From Pogostemon cablin (Eukaryota; Streptophyta; Magnoliopsida; Lamiales; Lamiaceae), in the NCBI GenBank assembly GCA_023678885.1, contig CM043006.1, positions 9,327,948 to 9,391,947 of the forward strand: 64,000 bases of DNA. Direction: 5' to 3'. Positions within the stretch are counted from its first letter, which is position 1. Each line of letters starts with the position of its first letter. Shown piece by piece: positions 12,386 through 23,933 of the stretch. A model generated the notes under the pieces. That model did no database searches, was not told the DNA's origin, and saw only the letters and a list, made by a program, of their open reading frames with translations. Made by a program: the position numbers and the translations under genes.

Positions 12386-12723
12386 ATGAGGTAATTGGTA
12401 ACAGTGTTGGTAAAGTATGTGTGGGTCAAATTCCTGAAAGTGTTTTATTATAGTGTTTGTAAAGTTTTTAATGCTTAGTATGTGGGAACATGAAGTTCCA
12501 AAAGTAACAGTGGGTGGGACTATGGTTGGGACTATATTTGTAAATCAATGTGTTTTTTATTTTTATTTTTTATATTTGAATGATGAGGTAGCTCACTGTG
12601 GTTAGGACTACCAATCAAATTACATTCTAGACCTTATTTTATAACGATATTTTGATGGAATTGGTAATACTTTACCCTTCAATTTATACTCTAATTATGA
12701 TGAAATTGTTCAATCATATGCAT
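12386..12723 (+). other. Downstream region of the Ulp1-like gene
   Basis: AT-rich sequence between the last protease segment and the first tandem array. No open frame or motif that I can name. Confidence 0.45.
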
Positions 12724-13420
12724 AGTCGGTGGGACGATCGAGGAGTCACCGATCACACCGTCTCGATCCCTCGGGACTAGGAACCCACATTAGGGCCTTA
12801 TATTAGGGTAAATGAGCAGATAGGATGAGAGTTGTGTCGATAGAGTTTTCTAGAGGTGCATCATATGAAAAGTCGGTGGGATGATCAGTGATGCAATCTG
12901 TGGGCCGATGGTTGCATCACCGATCACACCGTCAAGATCCCCAGGGGCTAGGAACCCACATTGGGCCTTATAATGGGGTAAAAAAGAAGGTGGGATGGGA
13001 GTTGTGTAGATAGAGTGGTTCTAGATGTGCATCATATGCAAAGTCGGTGGGATGATCGGTGATGCGATCGGTGGGCCGATGGTTGCATCACCGATCACAC
13101 CATCGAGATCGCCCGAGGTTAGGAAGCCACATTGGGGCCTTATATTGGGGTAAACAAGCAGGTGTGATGGAAGTTGTGGCAATAGAGTGGTTCTACATGT
13201 GCATCATATGCAAAGTCGGTGGGATGATCGGTGAACCAATATGTGGGCCGATCGGTGCATCACCGATCACATCGTCACGATCTCCCGGGGCTATGAACCC
13301 ACACTGGGGCCTTATATTGGGGTAACCAAGCACGTGGGATAGGAATTGTGGCGATAGGTGGTTCTAGATTTGCCCCACATACATAGTCGGTCGGATGATC
13401 GGTGATATGATCGGTTGGAA
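12724..13420 (+). repeat. 171-bp tandem array A
   Basis: The word AGTCGGTGGGATGATCGGTG starts units at 12724, 12871, 13042, 13214 and 13385 (steps 147, 171, 172, 171). Each unit has a palindrome-rich part built from GATCGGTGA and TCACCGATC, then a GC-rich part with GGAACCCACATTGGGGCC. The 88-codon frame here is repeat-derived. The same unit forms arrays B, C and D. Array A lies between the Ulp1-like gene and the first Myb/SANT gene. Confidence 0.9.
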
Positions 13421-13873
13421 TCCATATTATAACATATTAATATACGAACTACAAATGAAAACAAAACATGCTTTCAGCGTAATTAACTGGGTAATCGGTG
13501 GTTATAATTTGTTAATAATGTAACCGTTAGAATTAGGACAACTCTTATGTCGTTTCAAATATTTGTGTCATGCCTATTCCCATGAGTTGTCTATCATTCC
13601 AACAATTGTGTTTCATCAGCACATGTAGTGTCGTATGCTATTCTATTCTTATTTAAGATTAAAAACCTTCATGATTTTAGGCAGGTTCCTCTGTATGCCA
13701 TAAAAGAGAGATTGAGTGGATTCCCTCGCCCAACATGTTACGTGGACTCAAACAATGAGGCAGTTTCCCAGCCAACATGCCTGGTTTTACGAAGGAATGG
13801 AGTGGACGGCGGAGAGGGATACTTGTTTCCTCAATACACTTCTCCATTGCAAAAATCATAGAAAATTCATGGC

Positions 13874-15463
13874 TGTTGAGAGTGAAAATAAGCGTGTTTG
13901 ATTGTCCAAATTAACACTTTATTGATGAGAATTATTTTTATATATTAACACAAGGGTCTTATAGAAAGCCAAAGAAGAGAGGATCGCGTGAGCGCAAGAA
14001 CCACTCAAATCGAAGCTCAGATGTGGAAGTTATATGCGAAACAGTGAGACGGCACAAGTGTGATTCGACCACGACAGTTTGGTTCGACCAGACAGTTTGG
14101 TCGAACCACATCCATTTTGGTCGAACCAAAAGCCTGAAGTGCGAAAAATTACCGATTTTGATTCAACCATGGTTTGACCAAGCTCTAGGTCGAACCCTAA
14201 GTCAAACCACATGCCTGGGACGCGTCTGAATCCAATTTTTATACCCCTAGTACGTGTTTTTACGTATTTTCCAAGAAAAAGCCCATCTTAGGTCCATAAG
14301 GAGAGCTTACAACTATAAAAGGGAAATATGAGGAAGGGAATTAGAATTGAATTGGAGAGAGGCCACAACAATACTACACTCCACAAGGAGGGATCATCCC
14401 CCAAGTATCATCCACATCCAATCTTCCATCCATCCATCACTTTGAAGATTCGTTTGTGGAATTAAGAGAAGGACCAAGAGGAGGATTCAAGATGGAGAAG
14501 GACGCGACGACTCCCACATCAAGGGTTTTATTCATTTCTTAATTTATCTTGTAATTTTTTAGACATCCGGGTAAGATCTATCCAACACCCATGATTGTTC
14601 TTCGTAACATCATGGGCTAGAGCCTTTTTGGTAGAACTAGGGTTGTGAAGGTTTTTACGAATTAATTGAACTTTCGTGTGTAAACTCCATACAACACTAC
14701 TTGTGGATTTATTTTATATATGATTGTGCTTTCTTAATACATATTCACGGTCGTTTTGTGCATCTACAATTGGTATATAGAGTCTGAATATATATCTTGG
14801 TTATAGATTGAGTGCGTTCACCGTAGAACAGGATCCCATGTTATGATTCTAAGTGAGGGGACTCCGAAGTTTCATTAGAACTATCATATATGAATATTTA
14901 TTAATTGAATTAAATTCGGGTTATTAAGTAGGATAAAGAGGATAATTTTATAGTACCTATAAAGGGAGATCATATCGGGTTGAGTACCAATTGGCCAGGG
15001 AAATAATTGATACTGATAGTACCTAAAATGGGGGTGTAATTATATCTCTTTCTATGAGGTTATTCACACGTGTTACACGCGTGTTTACTTGTGTCTATAG
15101 AGTAGATATGCATGATTTAATGATGCATCTATATTCCACAAGGCAGAGTCGGACATCAACACATGGAAGGGAAATTAATGTGTGAAACTGGATTATCCTA
15201 GGGCTACCTATTCTCCTACTTGATCCACTTTCGTATTCTTCGAGTGATATTTTATTTTATTTTCTATTTTAATTAATTTTTTAGTAGTTTAATAATTAAA
15301 TCTCAAATCTTATTATCATTTTGTCTTAATTAATTTAGTAAATAATTAAATTGATAATACGCCGTCCTTTGGGTTCAATAATTCACTTGGTCGCTTGCTT
15401 AAACTGCAACTGATATCCTTAATACTTGGGGATTAATTTTGTGTGCAAAGAAAACACGCATCA
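13874..15463 (+). repeat. 5' LTR of the gag-only gypsy element
   Basis: It begins TGTTGAGAGTGAAAATAAGC and ends ACACGCATCA (1590 bp). It aligns along its length with the minus-strand solo LTR at 29445-30966: the starts, the AAGAGAG..GTGAGCG block near 13970, the CTAGGGTT..GAAGG block near 14640, and the GGGGATTAATTTTGTGTGCA end. A U3 minisatellite of GGTTCGACCA words lies at 14065-14215. Confidence 0.8.
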
Positions 15464-15469
15464 AGTTCT

Positions 15470-15486
15470 TGGCGCCGTTGCGGGGA
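15470..15486 (+). other. Primer-binding site, tRNA-Asp type
   Basis: TGGCGCCGTTGCGGGGA lies six bases after the LTR end. It matches the complement of the 3' end of plant tRNA-Asp (TGGCGCCGTTGCCGGGGA) with one C missing. This marks the start of minus-strand DNA synthesis in many Athila/Tat-related elements. Confidence 0.85.
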
Positions 15487-15634
15487 TGGCTGTTATTATT
15501 AGTTTATTATTTCTAATTTGATTAAGATTTTTATTTGTGATTATTTGTTTCTATCTAACCTTAAATTTTTTTGAGCTACTTGTGCAATAGGAAAAGGAAG
15601 GGAAGGAAAGGAAGAATAACACACAGTGCTAAAC

Positions 15635-17443
15635 ATGGCCGGAGCAAGGCAAAATCCGGGTAATGTTGCCATACGTAAAATTTTCACGAACTATGGGATT
15701 GGCAACATGGGGTTGATAGGAACAAGAGGAGAAGATGATGATTTTGAAATACATCCCGCTCTTATTAACATGGTGGAGAAGAATCCCTTTTCTGGAGGTT
15801 GTTTTGAAGATCCATATCAGCATCTCAAAAGATTCCTTGATTATGCAAACAGTAAAAAAAGCGCTGGAGCTAATGATAATGCTAGGCGGATAGCCCTATT
15901 CAAGTTTTCATTAATTGATGGGACAGAACATTGGTATGAGACTCTTGATGCTACAGACTGCACTACGTGGGACCAACTGCAGCAGAAGTTCTTAGAGAGA
16001 TACATGTCACCCTCAAGGATATTAAGGATGAAGCAAGAGATCACCCAATTTGTTATGAATCAGGGTGAGAAATTTTATGAGGTGTGTGATAGGTTTAAAG
16101 ACATGCTCAAGAGGTGTCTACAGCATGGGATGCCTAAGGCTGAATACATAAGTATCTTCTATTATGAATTGGATTGTGAGTTGCGTATTCTTATTGTTGC
16201 ATCATCAGGAGGAGTGTTGTTATCTAAGACAGCACTTGAAGCAGAAAAGTTATTTGAAGACATCTCTATGAATTTACGTGACTGGCCTACAAAAAGAGTA
16301 AGAGGATCATATGTTCTTGATAAGGTAGCACATGTTGAACATCAAACGGTGAAGCCGAATAGAGATTATGAGATCGTCTCTACTCTAGCTAACATAAACA
16401 AGCTACTAGAGTCCCAGCAGAGGCATATTACAGAGTTGACACAAAGGGAGCCTAGTATGAAGCAGCACGAAGTGGGAAGTGTTGAAGATACCTTCAATCG
16501 ATACATGGCTAAAAATGATGCAAGAGTTGACCGCATTGAGATTTCCATGAATGTTGATCATGCAGATTTATCTAAGCAGTTGAAGGACCTTACCTTGATT
16601 ATGGGGCAAATGGCCACAAATGTGAATCAATTTATACAAACGTTGGGGAATAATGCAATCACATTGAGGTCTGGAACGCAGTATGAGGGACCGATGATGC
16701 CGAAAATGAATTCTAAAGCTCCAGGAGCTCGATTCGACCAGGGTTCGACCAAGACAGAAGGTTGAACCACATCCTGGAGGTCGAACCAAGAACCTAGGCA
16801 ACCTCCAAAGTATCCAGAAGGCTGATTCGACCAACACCACTATGGTTCGACCAACCCTGTTGGTCGAACCGTGGTCGAACCACCCTGTGAGCATCATCCT
16901 ATTTTTTCTGAAGTACGATTCGACCATGACCACCATGGTTTGACTAGCACTCATGGTCGAACCGTGGTCAAACTGACTTGTCCGGTGGAGAACGCACTTT
17001 CTGAAGCCCAATTCGACCACTACACACCTAGTTCAACCACCACTAATGGTCGAACCATGGTCAAACCGCTTCATTCGGCACTGTTTTCCATGCGTGATGA
17101 TTTATTTGATGTTGATGCCACTCCAGAACCATCCAAAGAGTAGAATTCTGAGCTTATAGTTGAGAAAAAGTGAGAAAGAGCAAAGAGGTTGAGAGCTGAG
17201 AAGCTTAGACTACAGATGGATAATGAAGATGTGATTTTCTCTCTTGATCAAGCAATGAAGATGCCCATGAAGACTCAATCATGCAAGAACATAGATGTGG
17301 TTTCTAACTTGTTTAATCTTGATTTTAATAGGACAGATGATTCTGAATTTGAGTGGAAGATTGACAAGGAGGTGTCTAAACAGCCATGGGAGGAAGGTAA
17401 TTCAAAAGATCATATACTTGTAACCAAGAAAGTGAAGTGCTGA
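15635..17443 (+). pseudogene. Gypsy gag fused to a post-protease remnant
   Basis: The start is the ATG at 15635 after the leader. The first 376 codons are open and hold a Retrotrans_gag domain at about residues 45-180: FEIHPALINMV, then EDPYQHLKRFLDYA, ALFKFSLIDGTEHWYETL, TTWDQLQQKFLERYMSPS and MKQEITQF. This structural protein forms virus-like particles. The frame then runs on through four stops: 16763, one near 16820, 17141 and 17171. It passes through a repeat of about 93 bp to DVIFSLDQAMKMP and a CKNIDVVSNLF segment, which resembles the region just after the aspartic protease in plant gypsy polyproteins. The zinc knuckle, protease core and all of reverse transcriptase and integrase are absent. 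A large internal deletion is the simplest reading. Confidence 0.75.
16731..17075 (+). repeat. About 93-bp repeat with TTCGACCA / TGGTCGAACC words
   Basis: Units start with ATTCGACCA at about 16731, 16823, 16918 and 17009 (steps 92, 95, 91) and end with TGGTCGAACC(A/G)TGGTC. Translated, they give similar peptides (FDQHHYGST, FDHDHHGLTS, FDHYTPSSTT then GRTVV/GRTMV). The same words occur in the U3 part of this element's LTR (14065-14215). Confidence 0.85.
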
Positions 17444-19033
17444 GTGTAGACAAGAAGAGGGAAAGAAAGTACTTGAAGGTGAGGATGCGAGACGACCGCC
17501 ATCTGATCCAGTAGTTCAAAAAGCGGTATTCCATTGTGACTCTCCGACGTTAAACATGAGCGCTTGTTGGGGGCTTGTCCCTTCTATTTTATTGCTTTAC
17601 TATTACTTTTGTGTGAGTGATTAGTTATTATATTAAGGTGTTCACGTTTCGGTAATTACATCTCTTTTCAACTTAATTTCGACTTAAGTTTTTACTAAGT
17701 TTGGGGGTGTGATGTACTTACCTCGTCTTATGAGCACTAAGGATATAATTTTTCCTTTCGTTGGTTATTAATTTGTTAGGAGATTGATTTTTTGTTGCAG
17801 ATTAGTATTTTAACCGGTGTTGGTATGTCAATTTTTTACAACTTACTTAATGTTTAGTGTGTTGTGTTGGTTTGTCTAGTGTGTGGAGTCAATTAGATAG
17901 TCAATTGAGTCTTTCTTATAGTTCTCTTATTTTATTATTGATGAATCTATGATGATGAGGTGTGCTTGAGTTTTGATGAAAGAACAGGTAAAAGAGTGGC
18001 AAGATGAGTTCTACACTAAGGCTTTGTCCTAACCGAGTTGAACAACTCGAGGAGCTCGTGCATACCTTGAAGAAAAAGCAGGTGCCCTCGTTCCCTTATT
18101 CTAATTTTTATGTGTGCTTTTAATTCATGGAGTGGAAGGATTGAGATCTTGTTCTTGTGATCCATGTGAGCGTAAATGTTTAAATTGTACCTGAGTTATA
18201 TTGTGGTATGAAATTCTATGTGTACTTGTGGGATATTACTTACTATGAAAGGTGTTCTGTTACTTGTTAAAAACCCATGTGAGATTTTGAGCCTCGTTGA
18301 TCATGTTACATAATCACATGATATTTCTTTTCTGGTGAGTATCATTCTTGTGTGTGTATTCTAGAACTTGCCTCTTGTCTTACTTGAGACCGCATGTTAT
18401 ATAGATAATGGAAAATGATCTAAGGTCATCCTTGAATTTATAAGTCACTTAGCCAAATAATTCCCTACCAAATGATGTTTATCCATAGCTAGCCCCGTTG
18501 AGCCTAAAAGCCTTATTTCTTTGGCAACCTATGAAGATAGCCACTTTGATATCCTATTTAAGCCTTAAATTCCTATATTTAGTAGAGAATGAAATGTTGT
18601 CAAAGTGAGTGAATTGATTTTCATGGATTTTGGAAGGAATAAAATATTTGGAGCTGTACAAGTGATTATGAGCTAAAAAATATGTGCTGAAAAATAAGTT
18701 GCTTAGGGGTAGTACACGAAACTGGTACCCCGAGATGTTAGAGATAGTGCTCGAAACTGGTACCTCAAAAAAAGAAATGAAAGAAAAAGTATGTTGAGCT
18801 TGAAGGAAATGAGAGAAAAGAAAATTAGAAGAGCATGAAGCTGGATAGTCTTGAAGTATAAAAATCTGCAGTATAAAAAATCTCATGTTTTAATTCTCTA
18901 CTAATTGAGTTACTTTATCCATATGTTTCCTACCCTTACCAAAGAGCCAACATTACATCCAAAAAAAGTCCTTTTTGATCCCATTATCGAATCATAATAA
19001 TAGTGGTGGAGAGTTTGAGACTTTTGGCAAACT
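17444..19033 (+). other. Noncoding 3' part of the gag-only element
   Basis: No open frame of note. It contains CTAAGTTTGGGGGTGTGATG at 17695, a phrase typical of the pre-3' regions of Athila-like elements, and a small duplicated piece with GAAACTGGTACC at about 18719 and 18745. The frame on the minus strand at 18554-18886 has no domain and is not called. Confidence 0.5.
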
Positions 19034-19584
19034 TATGGTTACGCATGGTCTAACATCCTTGCCTGCAACATAGGAGCACGTGCACTGAATGCAACCTTTG
19101 ACACCAATTTCAAATGGGAGGAAACCATTCAAAGGCTTTTCAGACTGAAGATATGCTACTGGACATTTAAATCATTGTTGGAGTTGTCGCCTGATATGTA
19201 TTGGGACAGGACCTCCTACCAGCTTCATCCGTCAAAGATAGTTTGGTCAGATGCTTTTGATGTAGGAGTTCGAAATTTGCTTTTTAATCGATCGACACTT
19301 GATTAATTTTTCGATGAATTCACATATTAATATTAACACAGTTTGAATTATTGTTGTTGATATATTGTTTGTGGACATTTCACAGAAGCATTTTTCTGCG
19401 CGATCATACTACTATAAAGGGGAACATGAATTTGATAGATTGGAGCTTTTGTTCTAGTCGGGTTATTACACCATTGCATCTTGTGGCCCATATCCAATGG
19501 CTACCACCAAATTTATTGAGGGCCCCGCCTCCGCTTGTCATCCATAGTTGGTGGGCCGTGTTTGATGCTAGAACCTTGTGCTGA

Positions 19585-19822
19585 AGTACTCAATCTCTTT
19601 CTTTTATTTTCAGTTTGTGTTGATTTACGTTTATATTACTGCACACATACAAAAAATGTTCAAAATGTAATACTGCTATGTTTTTATTGTTAATCAAATA
19701 ATGTATGATTTAGATATAACCATGACAATGGTACATGTTAATGGTCTCAATTTCATCATTTCATTTATAATCAAAAATGAATATCTGGAGATAAGGATCT
19801 TTTACTGGTGAGACTAAAGGAT
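19585..19822. other. Spacer before array B
   Basis: Short AT-rich sequence after the end of the first Myb/SANT gene. No feature recognised. Confidence 0.4.
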
Positions 19823-20760
19823 AGTCGGTAAGCCTATTGTTGATTTGATTGGTTGGGAGATTTTTACACCGTCGCAATTCTCCGGGGTTAGGAACCCACA
19901 TTGGGGCCTCATATTGTGGTAAACAAGCAAGTGGAATGGGAGTTGTGATGCTACGGTGGTTGTAGATGTGCCCCATAGGCATAGTCGGTGGAATGATCAG
20001 TGATATGATCGGTAAGGCGATTGCGCCACTATCGATCACTCCTCGCAATTTTTCAATGATGGGAATTCATATTGGGGACTCAGAGTGGGTTTAAAAAGCA
20101 CATGGGATGGGATTTGTCACGATCTGATGGTTCTAGAGGTGCCTTATAGGCATAGTCAGTGGGATGATCGGTGATATGATCGGTAAGGCGATCCCCCTAC
20201 CACCGATCACTTCGTCGCGATCCCGCAGAGGTGGGAATGTATATTGGGTCCTCAAATTGGGGTTAAAAAGCATGTGGGATGGGATTTTTCGCGATTCGGA
20301 GGTTCTAGAGGGCACCATAGGCATAGTCAGTGGGATGATCAGTGATTTGATCGGTAAGGAGATTGCGCCACACCGATCACTCCATCGCGATCCTTCGGAG
20401 GTGAGAATGCATATTGGGTTCTCAAATTGGGGTTAAAAAGCATGTGGGATAGGATTTATCACGATCCGATGGTTCTATAGGTGCCCTATAGGCATAGTCG
20501 GTAGGATGATCGGTGATATGATCGGTAAGGAGATCGCGCCAACACCTATCACTCCATCGCGATCCTCCAGAGGCAATAATGCATATTGAGTCCTCAAATT
20601 AGGATTAAAAAGCACGTGGGATGGGATTTGTCACAATCCAGTGGTTCTAGAGGTGCTCCATAGGTATAGTCGGTGGGATTATCGGTGACATGATTAGTGC
20701 TTTGATCGAGCCACTACCGATCACTCCTTTTCGATTTTTCAGAGATGGGAATTCCCATTT
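19823..20760 (+). repeat. 171-bp tandem array B
   Basis: AGTCGGTGG-type unit starts lie at 19823, 19983, 20154, 20325, 20496 and 20668 (steps 160, 171, 171, 171, 172). The orientation is the same as array A. Arrays A and B also share the sequence after their last unit (ACATGCTTTCAGC(G/A)(T/C)AATTAA), so flanking sequence was copied along with the array or both descend from one source. The open frames on both strands here are repeat products. Confidence 0.9.
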
Positions 20761-21125
20761 TAACCTAATAATATAAGAAAGACAATTGAAAATAGAACAT
20801 GCTTTCAGCACAATTAAAGTTCATTTGAAATATTGTAATTTATGAGTCTTAGTGCAAGTGACAACTTTGGATAAGAGGAGTGCTCAATCCCTAATTTTTT
20901 TTATTTCGCCCTAATTTTTAAATATTTGCAAAACTCATGTAACCGCAATATTATATAAAATATTGAAATTAGAAGCTCGTTAAACATTATCGATTCATAC
21001 ATCAATACATCACATAGCACCATATGCTTCGTACAAAAGGATTCCTTCATACCATTCATACAAAATAGAAGGTCATAACCTTCCCTCATACATGAGTAGT
21101 CATGGGATAATATTCTACATACCTA

Positions 21126-21535
21126 CTACCATCGTATAAAGGCAGTAGCACATGACACAATTATCACAAGGATGAGAAAATTTTCCAGAATTTGAACATA
21201 ACGAACCTCTTCCTCCACCCTCTTCATTTGCTTAGTAAGGTATTCAACCAATTGTGATGTTCTCTATAATTTTGTTGCTAATTCTGAATTCTCGGTGACC
21301 AAATTATAAATTCTTGTGAGAATAATAGAGAATTGACCATGACCAGCAATTTCGTATTGATCTGCCTATAGAAAAAAATCGCATCCACCGCTCATGGAGT
21401 CGGTACATGTATGAAACAATCTACCAAAGCTCCTTGGCTTTTGAGAAACATACATGTGGGTGGCTTTTCCACAATAGCAAACCAGGTATTGCTTAATCTT
21501 TTATGCAGATTGGATGATTTAGATGATGCTCTCAT
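21126..21535 (-). pseudogene. GRF zinc finger, coiled coil and membrane-anchor protein, broken
   Basis: Reading the minus strand from the ATG at 21535: a short Ser/basic start (MRASSKSSNLHKR), a one-base shift, then a GRF-type zinc finger with CYCG..S..RSFGRLFHTC and GGCDFFL. This is the usual C-x-C-G, G-R-x-F-x-x-C, C-x-F-F pattern. A stop stands where Trp is normal, followed by ADQYE. Next come a helical segment (VTENSELATKL, a stop, QLVEYLTKQMKRVEEEV) and a hydrophobic segment NFLILVIIVSCATAF that could span a membrane, then the end. Plants have many small proteins of this layout (At4g04775-like). It lies inside the large MULE and is probably one of its genes. Two in-frame stops and one shift make it non-functional. 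Confidence 0.65.
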
Positions 21536-22004
21536 TTTACCCCAATATCTTACCGTCTACTGTTATGACTCTCCGTGGTGTTGTCTTGTGATGTTAGGAT
21601 TGTGTTTTAAGGTTTTTTAACGAACTAATGAAAGGTACAAGTTTTAGTTCTCAAATAACCCGCCAATATAGATAGGGAATACAACTATGCAGTGGGCACC
21701 ACCAACTACATTTTCCCCAAATTAATTGGATGGAAATGAGGTGAATTCAGTGGTTGAACCGGTTCGGTCGGGTGGGATTACGATGCAGCGGTAGATTTAT
21801 TGTGGGCCTACATACTGAAGATCGATGTTGGGCCACTGGATGTAGGGCCACTTTAAGGGAATTGACTTCCCAATTATTAAGAAAGGTACATTTCAGTACT
21901 ACAGTTCATGTCAACCAGCACGATTTCATAAAAAAAATATTTTAAAAAATTAATGAATTACCTTATTTAATTACTAGTAATATTATTATCTTATCTTTTT
22001 CTTA

Positions 22005-22241
22005 CTCCCTCCGTCCCGTTTCAATATTTACGTTTCTATTTTGCGCGTCTCATTTTAATGTTTACGTTTTCTTTTTTGGAATATAGGACCCACCTAAAAC
22101 AATTAATATATCATCTAACACTAATACACATACCCACTTTATATTAAATATTATATTTTTCTACCCACTATTTATTAAAATATTATACTTCTTAATCAAC
22201 TTGCAAAAAAAAACGTAAACATTGAAACGGGACGGAGGGAG
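22005..22241. mobile_element. Stowaway MITE (Tc1/mariner type)
   Basis: The ends are CTCCCTCCGTCCCG and its inverse CGGGACGGAGGGAG, flanked by TA on both sides (22003-22004 and 22242-22243). Length is 237 bp and there is no coding capacity. The inverted ends are long (GTTTCAAT..ACGT is also paired), so this is a well preserved copy. Confidence 0.95.
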
Positions 22242-22725
22242 TATTTTTTTCCCCTAGGAAAACACACATGTTTAATAAGCCAACTAATAGTACTTAGTTG
22301 CTTCTTCTTCTTTATAAATTCTCCTATTTATTTAATTTTTTCTCTTTCTTTGTTACCTTACTCATCCCAAAAATATCTATATGTAATTGTTAATTGTGTG
22401 GACCCAACTTGACAACGAAGGAAACGTAAACCTTTACTTAGGACAATCCAAAATGAAAAATGTAAACCTTAACGTGGGACGTACGGAGTATATCTTTGTG
22501 TATTGTGATTATATGAAATTATATAACAAGAGGATTATGCACATCTCAACCACTCCCACCTACCAAATCACCAACATAACTCACCACCCAACCACCCGCT
22601 ACTTGTCAAATTAATTCATGCTTACTCACCCCCATTTTGTAGGTGATATATTCAAAACTGCATCCCAAGTTTCTTTCTACACATCTTTCTCCACCAACAA
22701 CCTGGGATTTCTGAACATATTGAAG

Positions 22726-23336
22726 ATGGCTTCATCATCTAACAACAGGTTGATGCCATGTTTAGCAAATATAGGTAGGCAGCTGCCGACAAGAAGGCTA
22801 TGGTAGTATATCTTACTGAGTTCTTTGGAGCTAGAAAGTGGAATGGAGATGACATTAACTATGATGTCATCACCGAGGTGACCAACGTGGTGAACTACCG
22901 ATGTGGACGGACCTTCTCTAGGTGGAACGTGCGGGGTAAATTCAATGAATTTAAGGCTCGTTTCACTCTCTTCGATGCCATGTCTAGGGTTTCGGGAGTT
23001 CATGTGGACACGTTGCAGCACTGGCTCACGGCGGATGAAGCTACATGGAGTCGAATCATCCAGGTTTTCAAATGCATTACTGTTTCAATTAGAATCTCAG
23101 TTCTGCCCTGTATTTCTTATTCTAACTACTAACTGGAACTGCAGCAACACCCTGAGACCCGTAAGTACAAGGGAGAGCCAGAGCCATTGTAGATTCTCTT
23201 CGACTGCTCGTTTGGCACGGCTAAGTTCCAACGTGGGATTGATCGGCTAGATGCTTTACTCAACAAGAAGGATGAGGATGGTTACCCCACAACAAACCTC
23301 GCGGAGTGGTCTGACTACATCTCCAAGTATTTGTAG
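22726..23336 (+). pseudogene. Myb/SANT-like DNA-binding protein 2, broken
   Basis: A start at MASSSNNR (22726) is followed by a shift into ADKKAMVVYLTEFFGARKW (22776-22850) and then TFSRWNVRGKFNEFKARF and DEATWSRIIQ. A GT..AG intron (23064-23144) follows. The second exon gives HPETRKYKGEPEPL, a stop (TAG where TGG is expected), ILFDCSFGTAKFQRGIDRL and a true stop at 23334-23336. The W..I.Q block before the intron and the RKYKGEPE..LFDCSFG block after it are the same landmarks as in the other two Myb/SANT-like genes here. It sits next to the GRF gene and is transcribed away from it. Confidence 0.6.
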
Positions 23337-23933
23337 TGGTTGATCGGTGGGATGCATGGAGCCTGTGAACGGGTGGAGCTATTTTCAAACTCCTCATATA
23401 TTCAGCCCACCAAATATTATGTACGACGCTAGTAAATATTTTTAAGGGGAATCACTGATGCTGAAGCCTAAGAATGATATTGAATCTACAATGGCCCTGT
23501 AATTGAACTTCCCTAATGGCCATGTAGCTAAACTTTTGTTGGTGTTTATGTATGGATGAACCCCCCCCCCCCTTTACGTAAGAAATAATGTGTATAATGT
23601 TATCGAAAGTAATAGATAATCGAAACCATGCATCCATTAATGTGTTATTCTTCTCCAATTTCTACTTGGCATACGCTTAACTTTAACCATGTTCATCATT
23701 TATAGCACATAGCCATACATTCTGGGGAGTTACCACCCTATTATTTTTTAGAAATATACCCTAAAACCATCCATATATTGAAATTGAGAAAAGACAAGCT
23801 TATATATTATGCATCCAAGAGCAGCATTCAAACTGATAAACAACAAAAAGGTAACCTAAAACAACGTCAAACAACCACATATAACAAAATAATCAAAATA
23901 TGATGTGATGACACCTCTTATCCTCGTCAATCA

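Larger units (their letters stand above)
13874..19033 (+). mobile_element. Ty3/gypsy gag-only element, 3' end lost
   Basis: A 5' LTR (13874-15463), a primer-binding site and a gag frame are present. No reverse transcriptase, RNase H or integrase is visible. No 3' LTR is found. The Myb/SANT frame resumes at about 19065, so the 3' LTR was deleted or reduced to a few bases. The left flank is atggc (13869-13873); ATGGT at 19034 might be the other half of the duplication, but this is weak. The right border is therefore approximate. Gag of this type and the tRNA-Asp primer site place it near the Athila/Tat side of plant gypsy elements. Confidence 0.7.
13690..19582 (+). pseudogene. Myb/SANT-like DNA-binding protein 1, split by insertion
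   Basis: Left of the inserted gypsy element the frame gives EGMEWTAERDTCFLNTLL, the opening of a plant Myb/SANT-like domain (W-T-x-E-x-D..F). The reading resumes at about 19065 with GARALNATFDTNFKWEETI and then YWTFKSLLELSPDMYWDRTS and VWSDAFD. An intron (about 19262-19384, GT..AG) follows, and the next exon gives KHFSARSYYYKGEHEFDRL, the usual end of this domain (basic, aromatic Y-Y-Y, acidic), with a stop soon after. The domain binds DNA in plant proteins such as L10-interacting Myb types and in transposon genes. The retroelement inserted at 13874 interrupts the domain, so no function remains. Confidence 0.7.

Noticed and set aside
12724..13420. Possible CRISPR-like array
   Set aside because: The whole 171-bp unit is repeated, with no unique spacers of constant length, and the setting is a plant transposon.
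14030..14229. Open frames on both strands in the gypsy LTR
   Set aside because: They are caused by the palindromic GGTTCGACCA minisatellite in U3.
16568..17020. 150-codon minus-strand frame
   Set aside because: It is antisense to gag and to the 93-bp repeats; the plus-strand frame has the recognisable gag domain.
19823..20760. Possible centromeric satellite because of the 171-bp period
   Set aside because: The arrays are only two to six units long and lie between transposon genes; the period match is not evidence of centromere function.
23562..23572. Run of about 11 C residues
   Set aside because: A short homopolymer that could be a sequencing or assembly artefact; no function can be supported.
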